Shown: positions 45,183-57,102 of the stretch, piece after piece
Layout of the letters: every line of letters starts with the position of its first letter
Numbering within the stretch: the first letter of the stretch is position 1
DNA from: Ulva prolifera
Lineage: Eukaryota > Chlorophyta > Ulvophyceae > Ulvales > Ulvaceae
Length of the DNA: 64,000 nt
NCBI GenBank assembly: GCA_023078555.1
Contig: CM041197.1
Coordinates: 8,278,842 to 8,342,841, forward strand
Direction: 5' to 3'
Notes under the pieces: generated by a model
Databases searched by the model: none
The model's input: only the letters and a program-made list of their open reading frames with translations
What the model was told of the DNA's origin: nothing
Position numbers and translations under genes: made by a program

Positions 45183-45706
45183 TATGTATGTGTGAGATAG
45201 CCTCCGTGTCTCTTGCGGGTGGGTGCAGATTCTGATACGCTGCCCTTGGGCCTGCACAGTGACAGCGCAGGTCCGCCACAGATCTGCAGTTTCAATGTTT
45301 CCGACCACGGGGAAGCTGGGGGGAAAACATGCTACGGTGTCGCACTTGAATGCAGCTGGCATGCAGGTATGTGCTGCTACCTTTCTGCAAAATGTACACT
45401 TTATGGGTGTCTGCAGCTCGGTGTATCGACGCGGCAGCATCCACCGCATGAGAGTGTTGCTCGTGAGCAGCAGAAGGTATGCGTGCTACGGCGAGATGAG
45501 CGGGTTTGTAGGCCATCTAGAAGGTGTGTCCCTCCAGTACTGCGCGATAGACGCATTGTCTGTCGCCACGGGCTATCTTGAGTGTTGGCGCGTGGTTGAT
45601 CGTTTCAGTGAGGTCTGATAGCTAGCAACCCAAGAATTCTGAGACGGGCCGAGCCCATACATGTAAAAAGCATAAGCCGACACCTTTGCGATAGACCATT
45701 TGCAAC

Positions 45707-47340
45707 ATGTTGACTCAGGTCGCTTGCAGCATAAAGGTCGCGGGGATCCTTGCCGTGCTGATTTGCCACGTTTGCGCAGCGATGGCCGATGGTGTTGCCA
45801 ACGTCACCGTCGAGCTATACATCGAGACGCTGTGCCCATACTGCTCGAAGTTGATGAACACAGGCATCAAGGAGCTTCTACATGACGGCATATTCGACAT
45901 TGCTGACGTGACAGTGGTCCCTTCGGTGCGCGCTCACGTTGGCAGCGACGCATTGCTCGCGTCGTTTGCCTTGATGGCGGTCATTGACTTTCCGCATAGC
46001 CGCTCTCCCAAAGCGTGCCCTACCGTGTTGCACAAGGGCAGGCCGGCGTATATGGTGCTGCTGCTGGGTCAAAAAACGCAAGCGTACAGGGCAACGCGCA
46101 CATGGCAGCTGACAGGAGCATCACATGCCAGCACGGTGAAGAGGAATGCTACTGGAACCGCATGCTGGCCTGTGTCATACACGCAGCTACAGATCACCTC
46201 ACCGTTCTCCAGTATGCAACCTGCTCCGAGGCAACGCCTCCGCTGGACATTGCTAAACAAGCGCAGCCCTGCCTGGAGGAGCTAGGAATGTCCTTCAGCG
46301 ACACGGAAGCATGTGCCAACGGTGAGGATCTACACCCACAGCCGTAGCGTCAGCACGACATGGCTGTCCTGCTCTGCATGTGTGTATATGCAGCATTGCG
46401 ACTCTACTCACGCACGATCACTCTACTCACGCACGATGCTGACAATTGCCATCATCTGGACCATCACTGCTCTCGGTGTTCACAGCTGCAGTTCATCTGG
46501 CACCAGGCACCACGTTGTCAGCACGCCCATGCTTGCCATGCGAGTGACGCAGTCAACGGGCCAAATCGCTTTGGGCACTGACTGGACCTGATATGTCTCG
46601 CCGCTGCTCGCCATCCGGAGTCAGCCACGTCGGCTTGCGCTCACCTGCATGAGGAAGCATGGCTGCCACGTTTGCCCACACATGGCCCTGTGACATCCCA
46701 GCCACATGTACAGCAGGCACCCCACGCACAGCTCTGCCCCGGAGTGCCCCCGCCACCCACAAGCATCGCCACTCGTGCGTCCGCGCATTCACTCCTCCGT
46801 GTCGGGCGACGTCGCCTGCACGGCTTGCTGTGTGCTGCGTTCCCACGCAGCTCCCGCGGCGCTCCCTGCCTCTCCGAACTCGCCCTTGTGCCGCACACAC
46901 GCGACAGCATGCAGCTGCGCCCTCTGAACCCGGCCGGTGTGGCTACACGCCGGCGGAGCCCTGCGTCTGTCGTGGTTATGGGCACGCACGCACGCACGCA
47001 CGCCGACCCGAGCGGCTCGATGCCTCAGCGACCGGCGGCCCCGCCTCTGTGCTCGTCGACCCCGCCTCCTCAGCGATTCACTTGCCCTGCAGGGGAGCTC
47101 GGCGCTGAGCTGGCGGCCGAGGCGTTCGGCCGCACCGCGGCGCTGCGACCCGCACACCAGTACGTGCCGTGGGTCGTTGTCAACGGGCAGCCGCTGTACG
47201 GCGACTACGCGCACCTGCGCCGCTACATCTGCGCCGCCTACGCGGGCGCAAAGTGCGCTCCGACCCTGGCAACCACTGTTTGCTTCTGCTCCTCCTGGGC
47301 TGCTGCAGGACTCTTGTATGACGTCGGACCGCGGTTGTAG
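45707..47340 (+). CDS. GILT-type thiol reductase (gamma-interferon-inducible lysosomal thiol reductase family)
   Basis: Three exons: 45707-45925, 46090-46321, 47093-47340, 232 aa. Joins are phase 0 (TCG/gtgcgc to GGC) and phase 1 (G/gtgagg to GG). Signal peptide MLTQVACSIKVAGILAVLIC up to about residue 28. Then VTVELYIETLCPYCSKLM with the CXXC active site at Cys43/Cys46; VTVVPS/GNAHM (family VP.GNA); the signature TCQHGEEECYWNRMLACVIH; cysteines at YATCSEA, QPCLEEL and EACANG; then HQYVPWVVVNGQPLYGDYAH and RYICAAY. These are the GILT family's blocks in order. GILT enzymes reduce disulfides at low pH in lysosome/vacuole lumens or are secreted. The last residues after YAGAK are unlike the family and may hide one more intron. 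A 19 bp tandem repeat lies in intron 2. Confidence 0.85.
46401..46438 (+). repeat. 19 bp tandem repeat, two units
   Basis: actctactcacgcacgatc at 46401-46419 is repeated at 46420-46438 with one change at the last base, in intron 2 of the GILT-type gene. Confidence 0.9.
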
Positions 47341-47412
47341 ATGCCGCAGTGACATCGCGTTGTTCACCTGTGTGAAGACGGGGGTTATACATGCGGTCCT
47401 GGGTGTTTGGTG

Positions 47413-47470
47413 CGTAAAGTGAAGTCAAGTAAGTGTGAATTTGCTGAGCCGTATCCTGAAGAGGACATGT
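47413..47470 (-). mobile_element. SINE-like repeat, 3' fragment
   Basis: Plus-strand gtaaagtgaagtcaag, tgaatttgctgagccgtatc and ctgaagaggacat match the inverted tail of the SINE-like family, just 3' of the GILT-type gene. Confidence 0.6.
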
Positions 47471-48149
47471 GTGTCAGAAGGTCCTGTACTGCCACAGCAT
47501 GGCGGTGGCCTCTGGGCTGGTTTGCGTGGGTGTACTTGCACCTGCTGAGGCGGCCCCTGCTCGTCTCGAACGATTTCACGACCAGAGTGACCGTGGGCAG
47601 AACCGATGTTTAGGGAAATATGGTCTCGTCACATGTATACCAATGGATTCATGCGTTTAAACAACATCATCTGGAGGATTGTTGGGTGGCATGCGCCCCT
47701 TGGTGACGGTCTACGATCGCATACACCGGATCTGGCAGTGGGTGGGGCGAGCGTGGCATGGCGCAACCCCGACAGCGGGGAATGATCTGCGAAGCGATCA
47801 AGCAGCAGCAGTGTCGCGCATGCCGCTGTGCCACCTGTAGTCACGTGGGGGTCTGCGTGCGGGTGCGCGGCACCGATTGGCATCACAGGCGGGCATTCAC
47901 ATTAAGCGGGCATGCATACGCTCCCCGGGCGGGCATGCACCGCAGGAACCTAGGAGGAACCAAGCCGGGCCGTTGACACGAAGCGCGCTCGCATGAATTG
48001 CGAGTCACCGCCGTCCCTGTGGATCTGGTTATGCCATCATGCATGCACATCATGCATGTGCACACACGGATGCACCAGTGTTTGACAGCATCGGTGCGGT
48101 GCCGGGGCCGGCTGCAGCCACAGCGCGCTGCAGCGCCGGGCGCATGTGG

Positions 48150-48371
48150 TGGCGTGCACCGGCGGCGCAACGGCGTTTGCGGTGCAGGCCGCAGGCCTGC
48201 TTCAAGGGTGGCCAGGGTCGCGAGGCGGGGCTGTGGGACGCCCTGGTCAGCATCACTGAGGCTACAGGCGTGACGGTGCCCGGACACCCCCAGCAGGGCG
48301 GCCAGCGCCGCGGCGGGGGCATGCGGGGCCTGCCCCCGAGGCGCGGCTCCATCGTGACCCTGGACAGCTAG
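48150..48371 (+). CDS. Possible terminal exon, unassigned
   Basis: A GC-rich plus frame reads GLWDALVSITEATGVTVPGH then Gly/Arg-rich sequence and ends SIVTLDS with TAG at 48369. Composition is like other exons here, but no upstream exon or family is recognised. Confidence 0.22.
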   Translation, partial: WRAPAAQRRLRCRPQACFKGGQGREAGLWDALVSITEATGVTVPGHPQQGGQRRGGGMRGLPPRRGSIVTLDS

Positions 48372-48435
48372 AGCATGACCCCGCGTCCCTGCAGGTGCTG
48401 CTCAGCCTTGCTCAATCGTCCGCACACGTGTGTAG

Positions 48436-48537
48436 CAGTGCTGGATCGCCTTGCAGCATTTCCAGGACTGCCCCCCTTAAATTAGATCTGAAAATTAGAA
48501 ATTGTTCTAAGATATCCGGCCTGATGACCCACCACTG
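48436..48537 (-). mobile_element. 102 bp hAT-like MITE, copy 3 (inverted)
   Basis: The ends are cagtgctggatc and gacccaccactg. Flanking 8 bp duplications are gtgtgtag (48428-48435) and gtgtggag (48538-48545), 7 of 8. The interior is the reverse complement of 30012-30113 (cttgcagcattt, aaattgttct, atgaccca) with more substitutions, so it is the oldest of the three. Confidence 0.8.
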
Positions 48538-50975
48538 GTGTGGAGGCAACAAGTGCTGTACTCGGCAGGTCCCAGCTGGTGCATCTACATTGAAAGCAAA
48601 ATGTCGGGCTGCAGGAGAGGCCTGGTGAGCACTCGGAGAGGGTGCAATGCATGTCTTGCGTGGCCCAGTGTACAGTGTATCCGGACTCTGTTCAGGAGCA
48701 CTGCAAATCTCAAGGCTGATTCCAGCATGCTGACAGGCCAGCGCGGCGCGTGCTAGACGCTAGACGTGTGCTCTCGTGTTGGGAGATGATGGAAGGAGGC
48801 AGAACACCGTGAGGTTGAGTGGTAGGTGTTGCTTCTGGGAAGCGATGCAGTAGTGCTTGTGTGTGCACCTGTACGGAACGACAGGCTTGCAACAGGCCTG
48901 CTTGATTTGCTCCCTCTGCCACATGGGGGCAACGCGCTGAGCCCAGCTGAGTTAGCCAGCGCACCCTCTGCACACCAGACACCGTTGCCTGAGAGTTATG
49001 CTGGGTGATAGGTGGCGACTGCGGTGCGGTCTGCTGTCCTGTGTTCTTCTGCAGTTCCTGTTCCTGTGGTGCTGCCTGCCTCTCCGCGGCGCGGCGGACG
49101 GTGATGGGTGGTGATGGGTGATGACGACGTGGATGACCAATGACCTGCATCACCAGTGCCTGGAAGGTTCCAGGATGCTATCGTGCACGCCATTCCCATG
49201 TGTATTCTGCCTGTACAAGACTGGTGTCCTGGCTGCACATCTGGCTCTGTCCTTGCTGCATTTGGTGTACCACCTGGTACTACCACCTGGTACATCCTGG
49301 CCGCGCAGCTATGAGCTGTGAGCAGCATGCAGTGCAAGTGAGCTGTCATGAATCCTCTGGCAGAGCAGGTTCATTGACCAGAGCAGGTTCATTGACCAGC
49401 GCATGGCAGCAGCATGGCAGCACGGGCCAAGGCGGAGGCAGGCAGGACAGATCATGTTTTGGCTGCAGGCCTGCACCCTCCTGCTTACGAAACGCTGTCA
49501 GCACTCATTGAGCATTTGCAGCACCAGCTGAGTAACATTCAGACTGCGTCTGGCAGCAGCTGTGAACCATCTAGACTGCATCTGCAGCTGTGTCAGCACA
49601 GGGCACGGATGCAGACAGATGTCCATTTCCCACAGGCAGCAGAAAGCAGACACAGTCCATGCTCGTCTCCTGTCACCTGCACAAGATCTCGTTACAGTCA
49701 CCTTGTCTGCATCGTATGCGTGCCAAGTTTCAGGATATTTGCGGGAGTGCCTGCTGTTGCTGATTAAGTAAGCACATTGCTGCTGCTGCTAAAACAAATC
49801 GGCGTGAGCGTTCAGGTATGCCCTACGACTGGTCAGGTTGTCGTGGTGAGGTTGGTCGATATGGTCTGTGGGGAGCTTCCATGGCATTTAATCGGGGAAT
49901 ACACATGAACATGAACAGCCGTCTGTGGAGCTGGTGGTCCCTTTGAAGCTTAGGCCTGCATGCTGTTACGAGAATTCATCAAACACCTACATCTTCTCTC
50001 TGGCAGGTTCATTGCTTGACTTGATTGTTCTCCTTTCTGGCACCAGGCTGGACCCACTGCTGCAACACACCAGTGAAATTGCTCACATGAATCCATACTA
50101 AACGTCAAACAAGGTACTGCTCCTGCTTCCCAAGCCATTTTAGGGAGTTGTGGTCAGAGATACTGTGGTAATTTTCCACAGTCCAGGTCAGGTGTCAGTT
50201 CCTTTGGCTGTGCATATGTTACTCCTGTCCTCGTGACTGTGCAACAGCGGACATAACGACACTGCGCAAACACTGCAAACTCATTGCACTGTCATTTGCA
50301 CGTCACATCAGCTTCAGCTGTGGCATCAGTATCTTCTGATTATCCAACCGCACAGCAGTGCATCAGGGATTGCAACCTTCGTGCATATGGCATGTGCGCA
50401 TTCGGCACAGATGGTTAGCTGCTTGCGTACATCAGTCGATCATATTGTGATCCCAGGTTCTACTCGTTCAGTTCTGTGGCCAACACGGCATTGTGACGGA
50501 GCTCCGCGGAGCGAGCTCCAGTCAGGCTTGTCTGCTGGGACACCATCTGCTAGGACAGGCCCGGACTGGTACCCGGAATGGCCGTGTCCCTGCCCGAATG
50601 GATGTCCACGCCACAACAAATCGACCATGGGCACTGCATCATCAATAGCATATCACCGGCGGTACAGACGTCATACAATTGTTTTGATTATGTGCTGTTC
50701 ATGAGTTCAGCTGCTTGCATAGGACATGCCGTCGTGTCCAGATCCACTACCGGGAGCGGCGTCCATAACGATAGAGCACAACCGATACTTGTAAAAAATA
50801 TATACTGGGCGATACTCTTTGCACCTCGTTGATGGCATCTAAGGCTTCAAATCCGACTTCTGACGTACGCCCGACTGGCAACACACGCGCCTGCATCAAT
50901 CGCTGCCACACGGCTGACATGAGTAATCATATCGCTTCTGCTGCACGCTATACCACTGTATGCTGTGCAGGATAT
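48538..50975. other. Intergenic, no gene seen
   Basis: About 2.4 kb with short frames only. An exact 18 bp tandem pair (gagcaggttcattgacca) lies at 49363-49398. The promoter of the first B-box gene should be at the right end. Confidence 0.45.
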
Positions 50976-53722
50976 ATGGACGACGCGGGCCATGTCTGGC
51001 GCTGCTTCTTGTGCAATCGACTGGCAGTGGTGTGGTGTCGGCAGGACAGAGCCTACCTCTGCGAAAGCTGTGACCAAAAAGTACACACGGCGGGTCCTCT
51101 TGCTTGGAAGCATGAGCGTATAGCGTTGCACGCTTCCAAGGCCGACGCACAGTTCGGGCAAGGATCTGTTGCCTCTTTAGATGTACATCGCGCAGGTTCA
51201 GGTGTAACACATGCCGGCAGCCAGCAAGAAACCACTGTGCGTCTCTCTGAGCTGCTCAGATTGCGTTTGTGTGTGTTTCCGTGTGTGTGCTGCGACGCCA
51301 AATTTAGGAGACTTGTATTCTCTGCAGCCGGAAGGTTTGAACGTTGGCACGCGTGCAGATGCAGGTGGACACAATGCCCAGCTCTGGCACAAACGGGGCA
51401 AGCTTCCTTGTGCCTGAGAGCTTCACATCAGCCGGACCTGACGCTTCAGGAACTGCTCTGTCTTTTCCATCGGAGGTGCGCAAATCTCGCATGTTTCACC
51501 AGTGTAGAGGACATCCATTGCCATCAGCACGCTCCACGCTCTTGTAAACAGCCTTGACACAGGACTTTCCCTTCCCCCAGCGAGTCTGTGGATGTCGTTC
51601 GGTTCATATGTAGCTTGAAGTAGCACGCTGGGTGGCAAAACCGGCGTGCATTCGCACATCCCGGCCGAGCTGCGGGCTGGTGTCGCTCGGCCCGTCCGTC
51701 TCGCACTCCTCTCGACCACGCAAGGGCAAGCACTTGCTGTCAGTAGCAAGTACAGACACATGCACATGGCCACACCTTTGCTCGAATTATTGCTGCAGAT
51801 CGCGCTGCGTGCTCGTTCATGCAGCGCAAACATCTGATAGTCCCAGTCAAACATCAGGGCACGACGTTCATCTCCCTGTGCAGATGTCCTTGGAAATTGT
51901 ATACGCTCAACTGGTTTATGCCTTGCAACAGGATCATCTGGAAGGAAGTAATTGTACGCTGGCAGATGCCCACATTTGTATTGTGACACAGTGTGTGAGA
52001 GTCGTGTACATGTGCAGCTGCGGTCTTGGCTTGCGGTGTTGTCGCTACTTTTCTTACCTTTCAAGCTGATCCTGCGGTGACCTTCCTCCTCGTCTTTGTC
52101 CTTGCAGCACATGTACAGCTGTCTCAGCTTGATGTGTGATCGCGTGGAGCGTGTGCCAGTATGCTGTCGATGTTCCTGGCCAATTTGAAATCAAATTCTT
52201 CCATGCACGTACCTGTTCATATAGACTATCTCCTCCTTTTCAGAAAGTCGTGGCTTCGATTATGCATGCGCTTTAGGGATGGGTGTGCTTGGCCGCCTGG
52301 CTGAGCACTGGAGGAGGCCCTGTGGGTTGCATACGTGTGTTTAAAGGGGGCTTCCAGATGGTTCACCCCTTCAGCATGTGATCCCTTTCGCTCAAAGTTG
52401 CTAATGTCCTTCCAAATATCGGCTAAGTCAATCCAGATTTACTTTCTTTGACTACACCTGCATTGCATGCACTCGGGTGTCCGCCACAGCACAGGCACGC
52501 CCACAGTCATCTCTCCGGACGTGCTTTACATAGCTCCCGCACCAGCTGAGGCCCGCCCACTGCAAACTTGCTTCAAAATGAGCTGTGTTCGATTCCTGCT
52601 GCCGAGTCGCCGTATTCAGGCTTCTTGAGTCATCATGCTTCCTGAGTCGAGGTTCTTGACTGACGTCTCCGCTTTTTGCACACAGCATGAGGTCACGATC
52701 TTAATCGGAGTTGTCATCCCAAGCGAATACTGGTCAGTAAATGTAGATATACTTTCCTTGCACAGCCACGTGCTTGCAAAAACACGCGGTGATGTGATCT
52801 ATTCTCACCGCCCCAGCCGTGCCTGCAGCTCGGGGATGCGGACGACGATCTGGACCCCGTCCGCGACCCGTTCCTATGCATGGGCGACCTCTCCCCCGCG
52901 CCCACTCACAAGCCTCTGAAGTGGCACAGAAGCTCCCGGCACCAGAGGATCCGGGCCGAGAGCAATCCCACGAAAGACGCGGTTGCATCCAGCCACCTCG
53001 GCCGGCGGAACACCGTGCAGCGCCTCCCGCGGATGACCTTTCCAGCGGCGGCTGCTCCCCAGCAGCCACGTACCACGGCGCATGCGCTGCCACCGACGCC
53101 CGAGCTATGCGTCGGGCCCCCGGCCGCCGCGCCTCTCCTGTCTCCGTCCCCCCCGCTCGCAGCCTTCCCCCGCCAACCACCGCTGCCGGCACCTGCTGCT
53201 CCGACCGACGCACCTCACCAGCCTTTCTTGCAGCATCCTCCGGCAGCACCGCCAGCGGCCCCAGCGCCGCCGGCGGCCCCAACGCCGCAGGTTGCGCAAG
53301 CGCCACAGGCTGCGCCAACGCCGGCGGCTGCGCCGGGGATGCCAGCGCCCCTCCCGCAGGCCCTACCGCAGCCGGGCGCGGTGCCGGCGTATGCGGCACC
53401 GCAGGTGGCATACTACATGGTGCCGCCGCAGTGGGCCGCGTTCATGCCGCCGGCGGGTGCGTGGGTGTCGTACATCCCGGCGTCGCTGCGGCCGCAGGTG
53501 GAGGGCGCGGCGCGGGAGGCGCAGCTGCGCGCCCGCCGGCTGCGCTACGACCGCTTCCGCGCGAAGAAGCAGCGCATCAGCGTTGGTGCGCGCAGCGTCA
53601 AGTACGAGGAGCGCAAGAGGTTTGCTGACGCGCGGCCGCGGCAGCACGGCCGTTTCATCTCGAAGGCCAAGACGCCGGCCGCAGGTGTCCCGGATACGGC
53701 CGGCCGCCGCGGCGGGGCGTAG
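50976..53722 (+). CDS. B-box/CCT protein (CONSTANS-like) 1
   Basis: Exons 50976-51236, 51359-51475, 52829-53722, all phase 0, 423 aa. Exon 1 is 261 nt, the same as in gene 2; this and the ends of exon 2 (SFPSE before gtgcgc against GSFE and ESFE in the paralogues) support the model and the ATG at 50976 over an upstream in-frame ATG at 50832. One B-box: Cys10, 13, 21, 29, 32, Asp33, His37, His46, all zinc ligands present. The middle is Pro/Ala-rich (PAAPPAAPAPPAAPTPQVAQ), then MVPPQWAAFMPPAGAWVSYI. The CCT domain, residues about 360-405, reads RLRYDRFRAKKQRI..VKYEERKRFADARPRQHGRF. Such proteins are nuclear transcriptional regulators, linked to photoperiod, light or metabolic control in plants and Chlamydomonas. 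Intron 2 carries a SINE-like copy. Confidence 0.8.
52230..52455 (+). mobile_element. SINE-like element in intron 2 of B-box gene 1
   Basis: Diverged copy of 12904-13182: tcctccttttcag, gtggcttcgatt, gaggaggccctgtgggttgc, ggcttccagatggttcaccc, cggctaagtcaatccagatt and the tail tactttctttg. Ends are approximate. Confidence 0.6.
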
Positions 53723-56602
53723 CCTCGCAGGCAACCGCTGCATGATACATCGAGGCCAGCACCGCGGCCGATACTCCATGCTCCAAGCGCACCCTGGATG
53801 GCTGCGATGCGCACGGGCGTGCCTCGTCACGGGTGCAGTTGCATCGGGACGACTGACGTGCATGTATGCTACGCATGAGACCGCGGCCGGCGTGCGGCTT
53901 CGGTCCCCACGCAGGACCGCCTGGAGCTTGTTGCTGCGCGTGGGTGGGCCTTGCGTGGGGATCAATATGCACAGGCATACAAACGCCCAGCTCGGCCGCT
54001 GCACAATGTGTGCCTGTACGTGTTTGTGTGTGTGTGTGTCCTATGCCCAGCTACGCATGGTAATGCGTGAGATCCTCGCGCCCGATTGCGCACTTGATAC
54101 AGCGGACCTGGGACAGTTGGGTCCAGGGCAGTCGTGGCAGCGCTGTGGGGAAGACCCGGGGACAGTTGTGTCCAGGGGACTCGCGGTAGAGGGCGGGCGT
54201 GCGCGGGGACAACTGCAGGGACACTGTGTCTACAAGAGTCTCGGCAGTGCGCAGGGTGGGCTGGGGGGAAGCTGCAGGGCACCCCCCTTCCTCACCGGCC
54301 TGCATTTCGTTTAATGCTTGTGTTATGTTGAAACACGAGCCGTGGCGGTTTCGTCGGGTGATGTGTCAAGAGCCATTTGTTGCGTGGGGGCAGGTGAAGA
54401 AAGGTTTGTTCCCTGCATATATCCAGCGGTGGCCCCAGTTTAGGGTGCCGGGCAGTTGATCAGGGTGGGTTGGGAGGATGTGCAGGTGTGGCGCAGGTGT
54501 GCATGTTGCCTCGAGGGTGAGGAAGGGGCATCGCCTGTGCGGATTTTCGGCATCAGTTCCCGCGACGGGGGCCTGTCTGAGGTTGTGGCAGCCTCCTGTT
54601 TCTGTCAGCGCCTTGTGGCCTTGCCGGGGCATTGTGTCCACCAGTGGTCGCGTGGGATTGGGGGATCGGGGGCTCAGACCCGCTTATTTTTGACGCGCAC
54701 GATCAGCAGGCACAGGCGCCATCATCATGTGCAGGGCTTGCGCGGGCGGCTCGGGGCCTTGTGTCGACATGCATGGGCAAGCTGACGCGCATGCGCAGCA
54801 TGTGTCCACTGTCCACCTGCTGCGAGGTATGCCTGCGGTGGGAGGCGCCGGCCTGTTGAAGCCTGGGCCTCACAGCCACACGGCGGCGTTACACGACGTG
54901 GCCGTCGTGCGGCAGCGGCACTCCCAGGCCTCGGGCACGAGACCGTCGCCCAAGCGTTGCAATGTGAACATGAACGGCTGTGCGTTTTGATGATGGACAG
55001 GCCACTGCAAGCCACTGCGGTCAGAAGGCTTTACAGGCACGGGCAGTAGGCCATGTGCACCTGGCCGACGGTGTGGACGAGCCGATGAGAGAGATTGCGT
55101 GTACGTCTGAGAGAAGTGTACGTGTTTTCCAGTGCCAGTCGGGCGAGCATGTGTTGGATGGGGGTGGTGTGCCAGTTACTCGCGGTCGGGATCGTGGGCG
55201 GGTGGGCGGCTTTCAGAGGCAGCACGCGCTATCCCTGCAGCAGGCGCCCGCACTGCTGCAAAGTCCTGTTGCAGGGCAAGCCGGCTGTCACGGCTGGGGC
55301 CTCCGGCTGGTGCTCGCCCTCGAGCTTGCGTGCTGGTGGAGGCCTGGGCCAACGAGGGGGCGCACTGAATTTGATTTGACCCGGAGCCAGGGCTGGGATT
55401 TGGGCCATTAGTTGCCCTGGGCAGGTCCCTCTCAGGCCGGGTCCTTGGATCTGGCTTTGTCTATGTAGTGTTGGGGGTAGTGGGCGAGCATGATGCACAG
55501 CCAGCGGCATACAGAGGTCCAGGTGTTGGGGGGGGTCTTGTGCGACCGCGCACGTACATCGCTCGGCAGCATGGTGTTCACCTTAGCTTGATGGCGACTG
55601 ACTCGAGGTGTGTAGTGACTTGATCGTGATGTGTCTGATGAACATGAGGCGGCTCCTGATGATGGGTGTGCCTTCCGGTGGTGCGTCGCCAGGCAGCATG
55701 GCCGCCGCTGCATCCTTCAGATCCTGTCTGCGATATTGTGACAGGTCTCAGTGGGGCTGTCATGCCTTTGTACAATGTAATGTTTGAAACTCCATTTTTG
55801 TGTTTCAGCAGGGGACATGGTGCAGTCTGCTGTGATGTTGATCAATCAGCGAGAGAAATTGCGTCTGCGCTTTGAAACGAGCTGATTACTGCTTTGCTGC
55901 CTGTTGCACCTCATCCTCCAGCGATGTTTGTTGCAGGTGTGCTTGGCACATCCTCATGTACCTGGCACAAGCTACTAATACTGACGAACACCTGCACACA
56001 TGCCACACGGCAACGTGGCATACTTTGTCAATGTGATAAGGCTTGACGTTGACTCCCTGTGGCGCATATTGCGGCCGTTGCAACCTCAAAGCGTTCGAGT
56101 TGTTGGTAGATCGTGGTCAGGAGGTCTGGGCGCAACTAGCATGCACTGCTGTGAACAATGACGCGGGCATTCTACCTGACGATGTCCACTGGGTATGCCG
56201 ACATTCTTTTAAGGAGGTGTGTTTGTTTGTGGTGTCTTTGATGTTCGGGCGGAAGGCTGCTAAGTAGCAGGCATGGAGGCATAGCTTCTGCTAATTGCAC
56301 GGAGACATGATCAACGTGGTAGCAGTTTGGCACATCCTAACATGGCATTGAGAACGTGTGTGCGAAGCCAACAGCTTGTGCGGTAACATAAAGAAACCAG
56401 CATGTACATTGCAGCGACGGCATACCAATGCGCTTTGAGCAGGCTGAACCTTCAGCACCACACAATAACCTGCGTGCGTCGCACCGATTAGGTGGCTCCT
56501 GTGGTCATGTTCAATTAAATCCTTTCGGTCACGGTCATTCAGCTCGATCGGCAACGGGACGGGACGTGCAGCATTGTCATCTTGTTGAAGCCGAAGCAGC
56601 CA
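53723..56602. other. Intergenic, no gene seen
   Basis: 3' flank of B-box gene 1 and 2.9 kb of intergenic DNA. Includes several repeats of a ggacagttg/tccaggg motif near 54110-54180. No supported exon. Confidence 0.4.
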
Positions 56603-56833
56603 ATGGCCACATATGATCTCCCCGTAACCACGGCGGGAGCAATTGCTTCATCGCGAAGACACATGCAAGCAGTGGCCAAACCTCTGAGACGATTGGAGCG
56701 CATTGACGACCACGCCAAGCTTGGCCACGTTCCATTCAGCCCGAGGCAAGATCACGCGCGCCTTGCTGACATCATCGAAACGACGAACATGTACTCGCGC
56801 GAGCATGCTCTCCTAGTGTATCAAAATGTTTAA
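56603..56833 (+). CDS. Small ORF, 76 aa, possible protein or terminal exon
   Basis: ATG at 56603 and TAA at 56833. Reads MATYDLPVTTAGAIASSRRH, then LERIDDHAKLGHVPFSPRQD, and ends TTNMYSREHALLVYQNV. The balanced composition and helical C-terminus suggest real coding. Family not recognised; an upstream exon could exist (the base context before it is also open). Confidence 0.35.
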   Translation: MATYDLPVTTAGAIASSRRHMQAVAKPLRRLERIDDHAKLGHVPFSPRQDHARLADIIETTNMYSREHALLVYQNV

Positions 56834-57102
56834 TGCAGTCAACACTGAGCGCTTCAATGAGTGCACGCGCACTGATGTGACGTCGTAGGAGACGCGGCGT
56901 AACGAGAGACAGAGACAATTGCAAAGCAGAGGTCTGGTGAGTTGCTCTGTGCTGTCTCTTGATATGGGTGAGTCGTCGGATCCGGTGGTTTTAGCAGCGA
57001 TGATACGCAGTCTGGGTGTTGTGCCATGCAATGGCCAAATTTAAGCTCAGGTTGATTGTCTGGTAAGTCGCAATGCGCAGCCACGTACATACATATATGT
57101 CG

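Larger units (their letters stand above)
44359..45706. other. Intergenic with repeat fragments
   Basis: Contains the SINE-like fragment at 44460 and a LINE tail at 45114. No supported gene. The promoter of the GILT-type gene should lie at its right end. Confidence 0.45.

Noticed and set aside
46401-49398. CRISPR-like short repeats (46401-46438, 49363-49398)
   Set aside because: Only two units each, adjacent without spacers, in a eukaryotic context; simple tandem duplications.
50832-50975. Upstream in-frame ATG for B-box gene 1 (adds 48 residues)
   Set aside because: Exon 1 from 50976 is 261 nt, exactly that of gene 2, and the B-box then starts at the same distance as in the paralogues.
53082-54314. 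410-aa Arg-rich plus-strand frame
   Set aside because: It is an out-of-frame shadow of the B-box gene 1 last exon; the CCT domain is in another frame.
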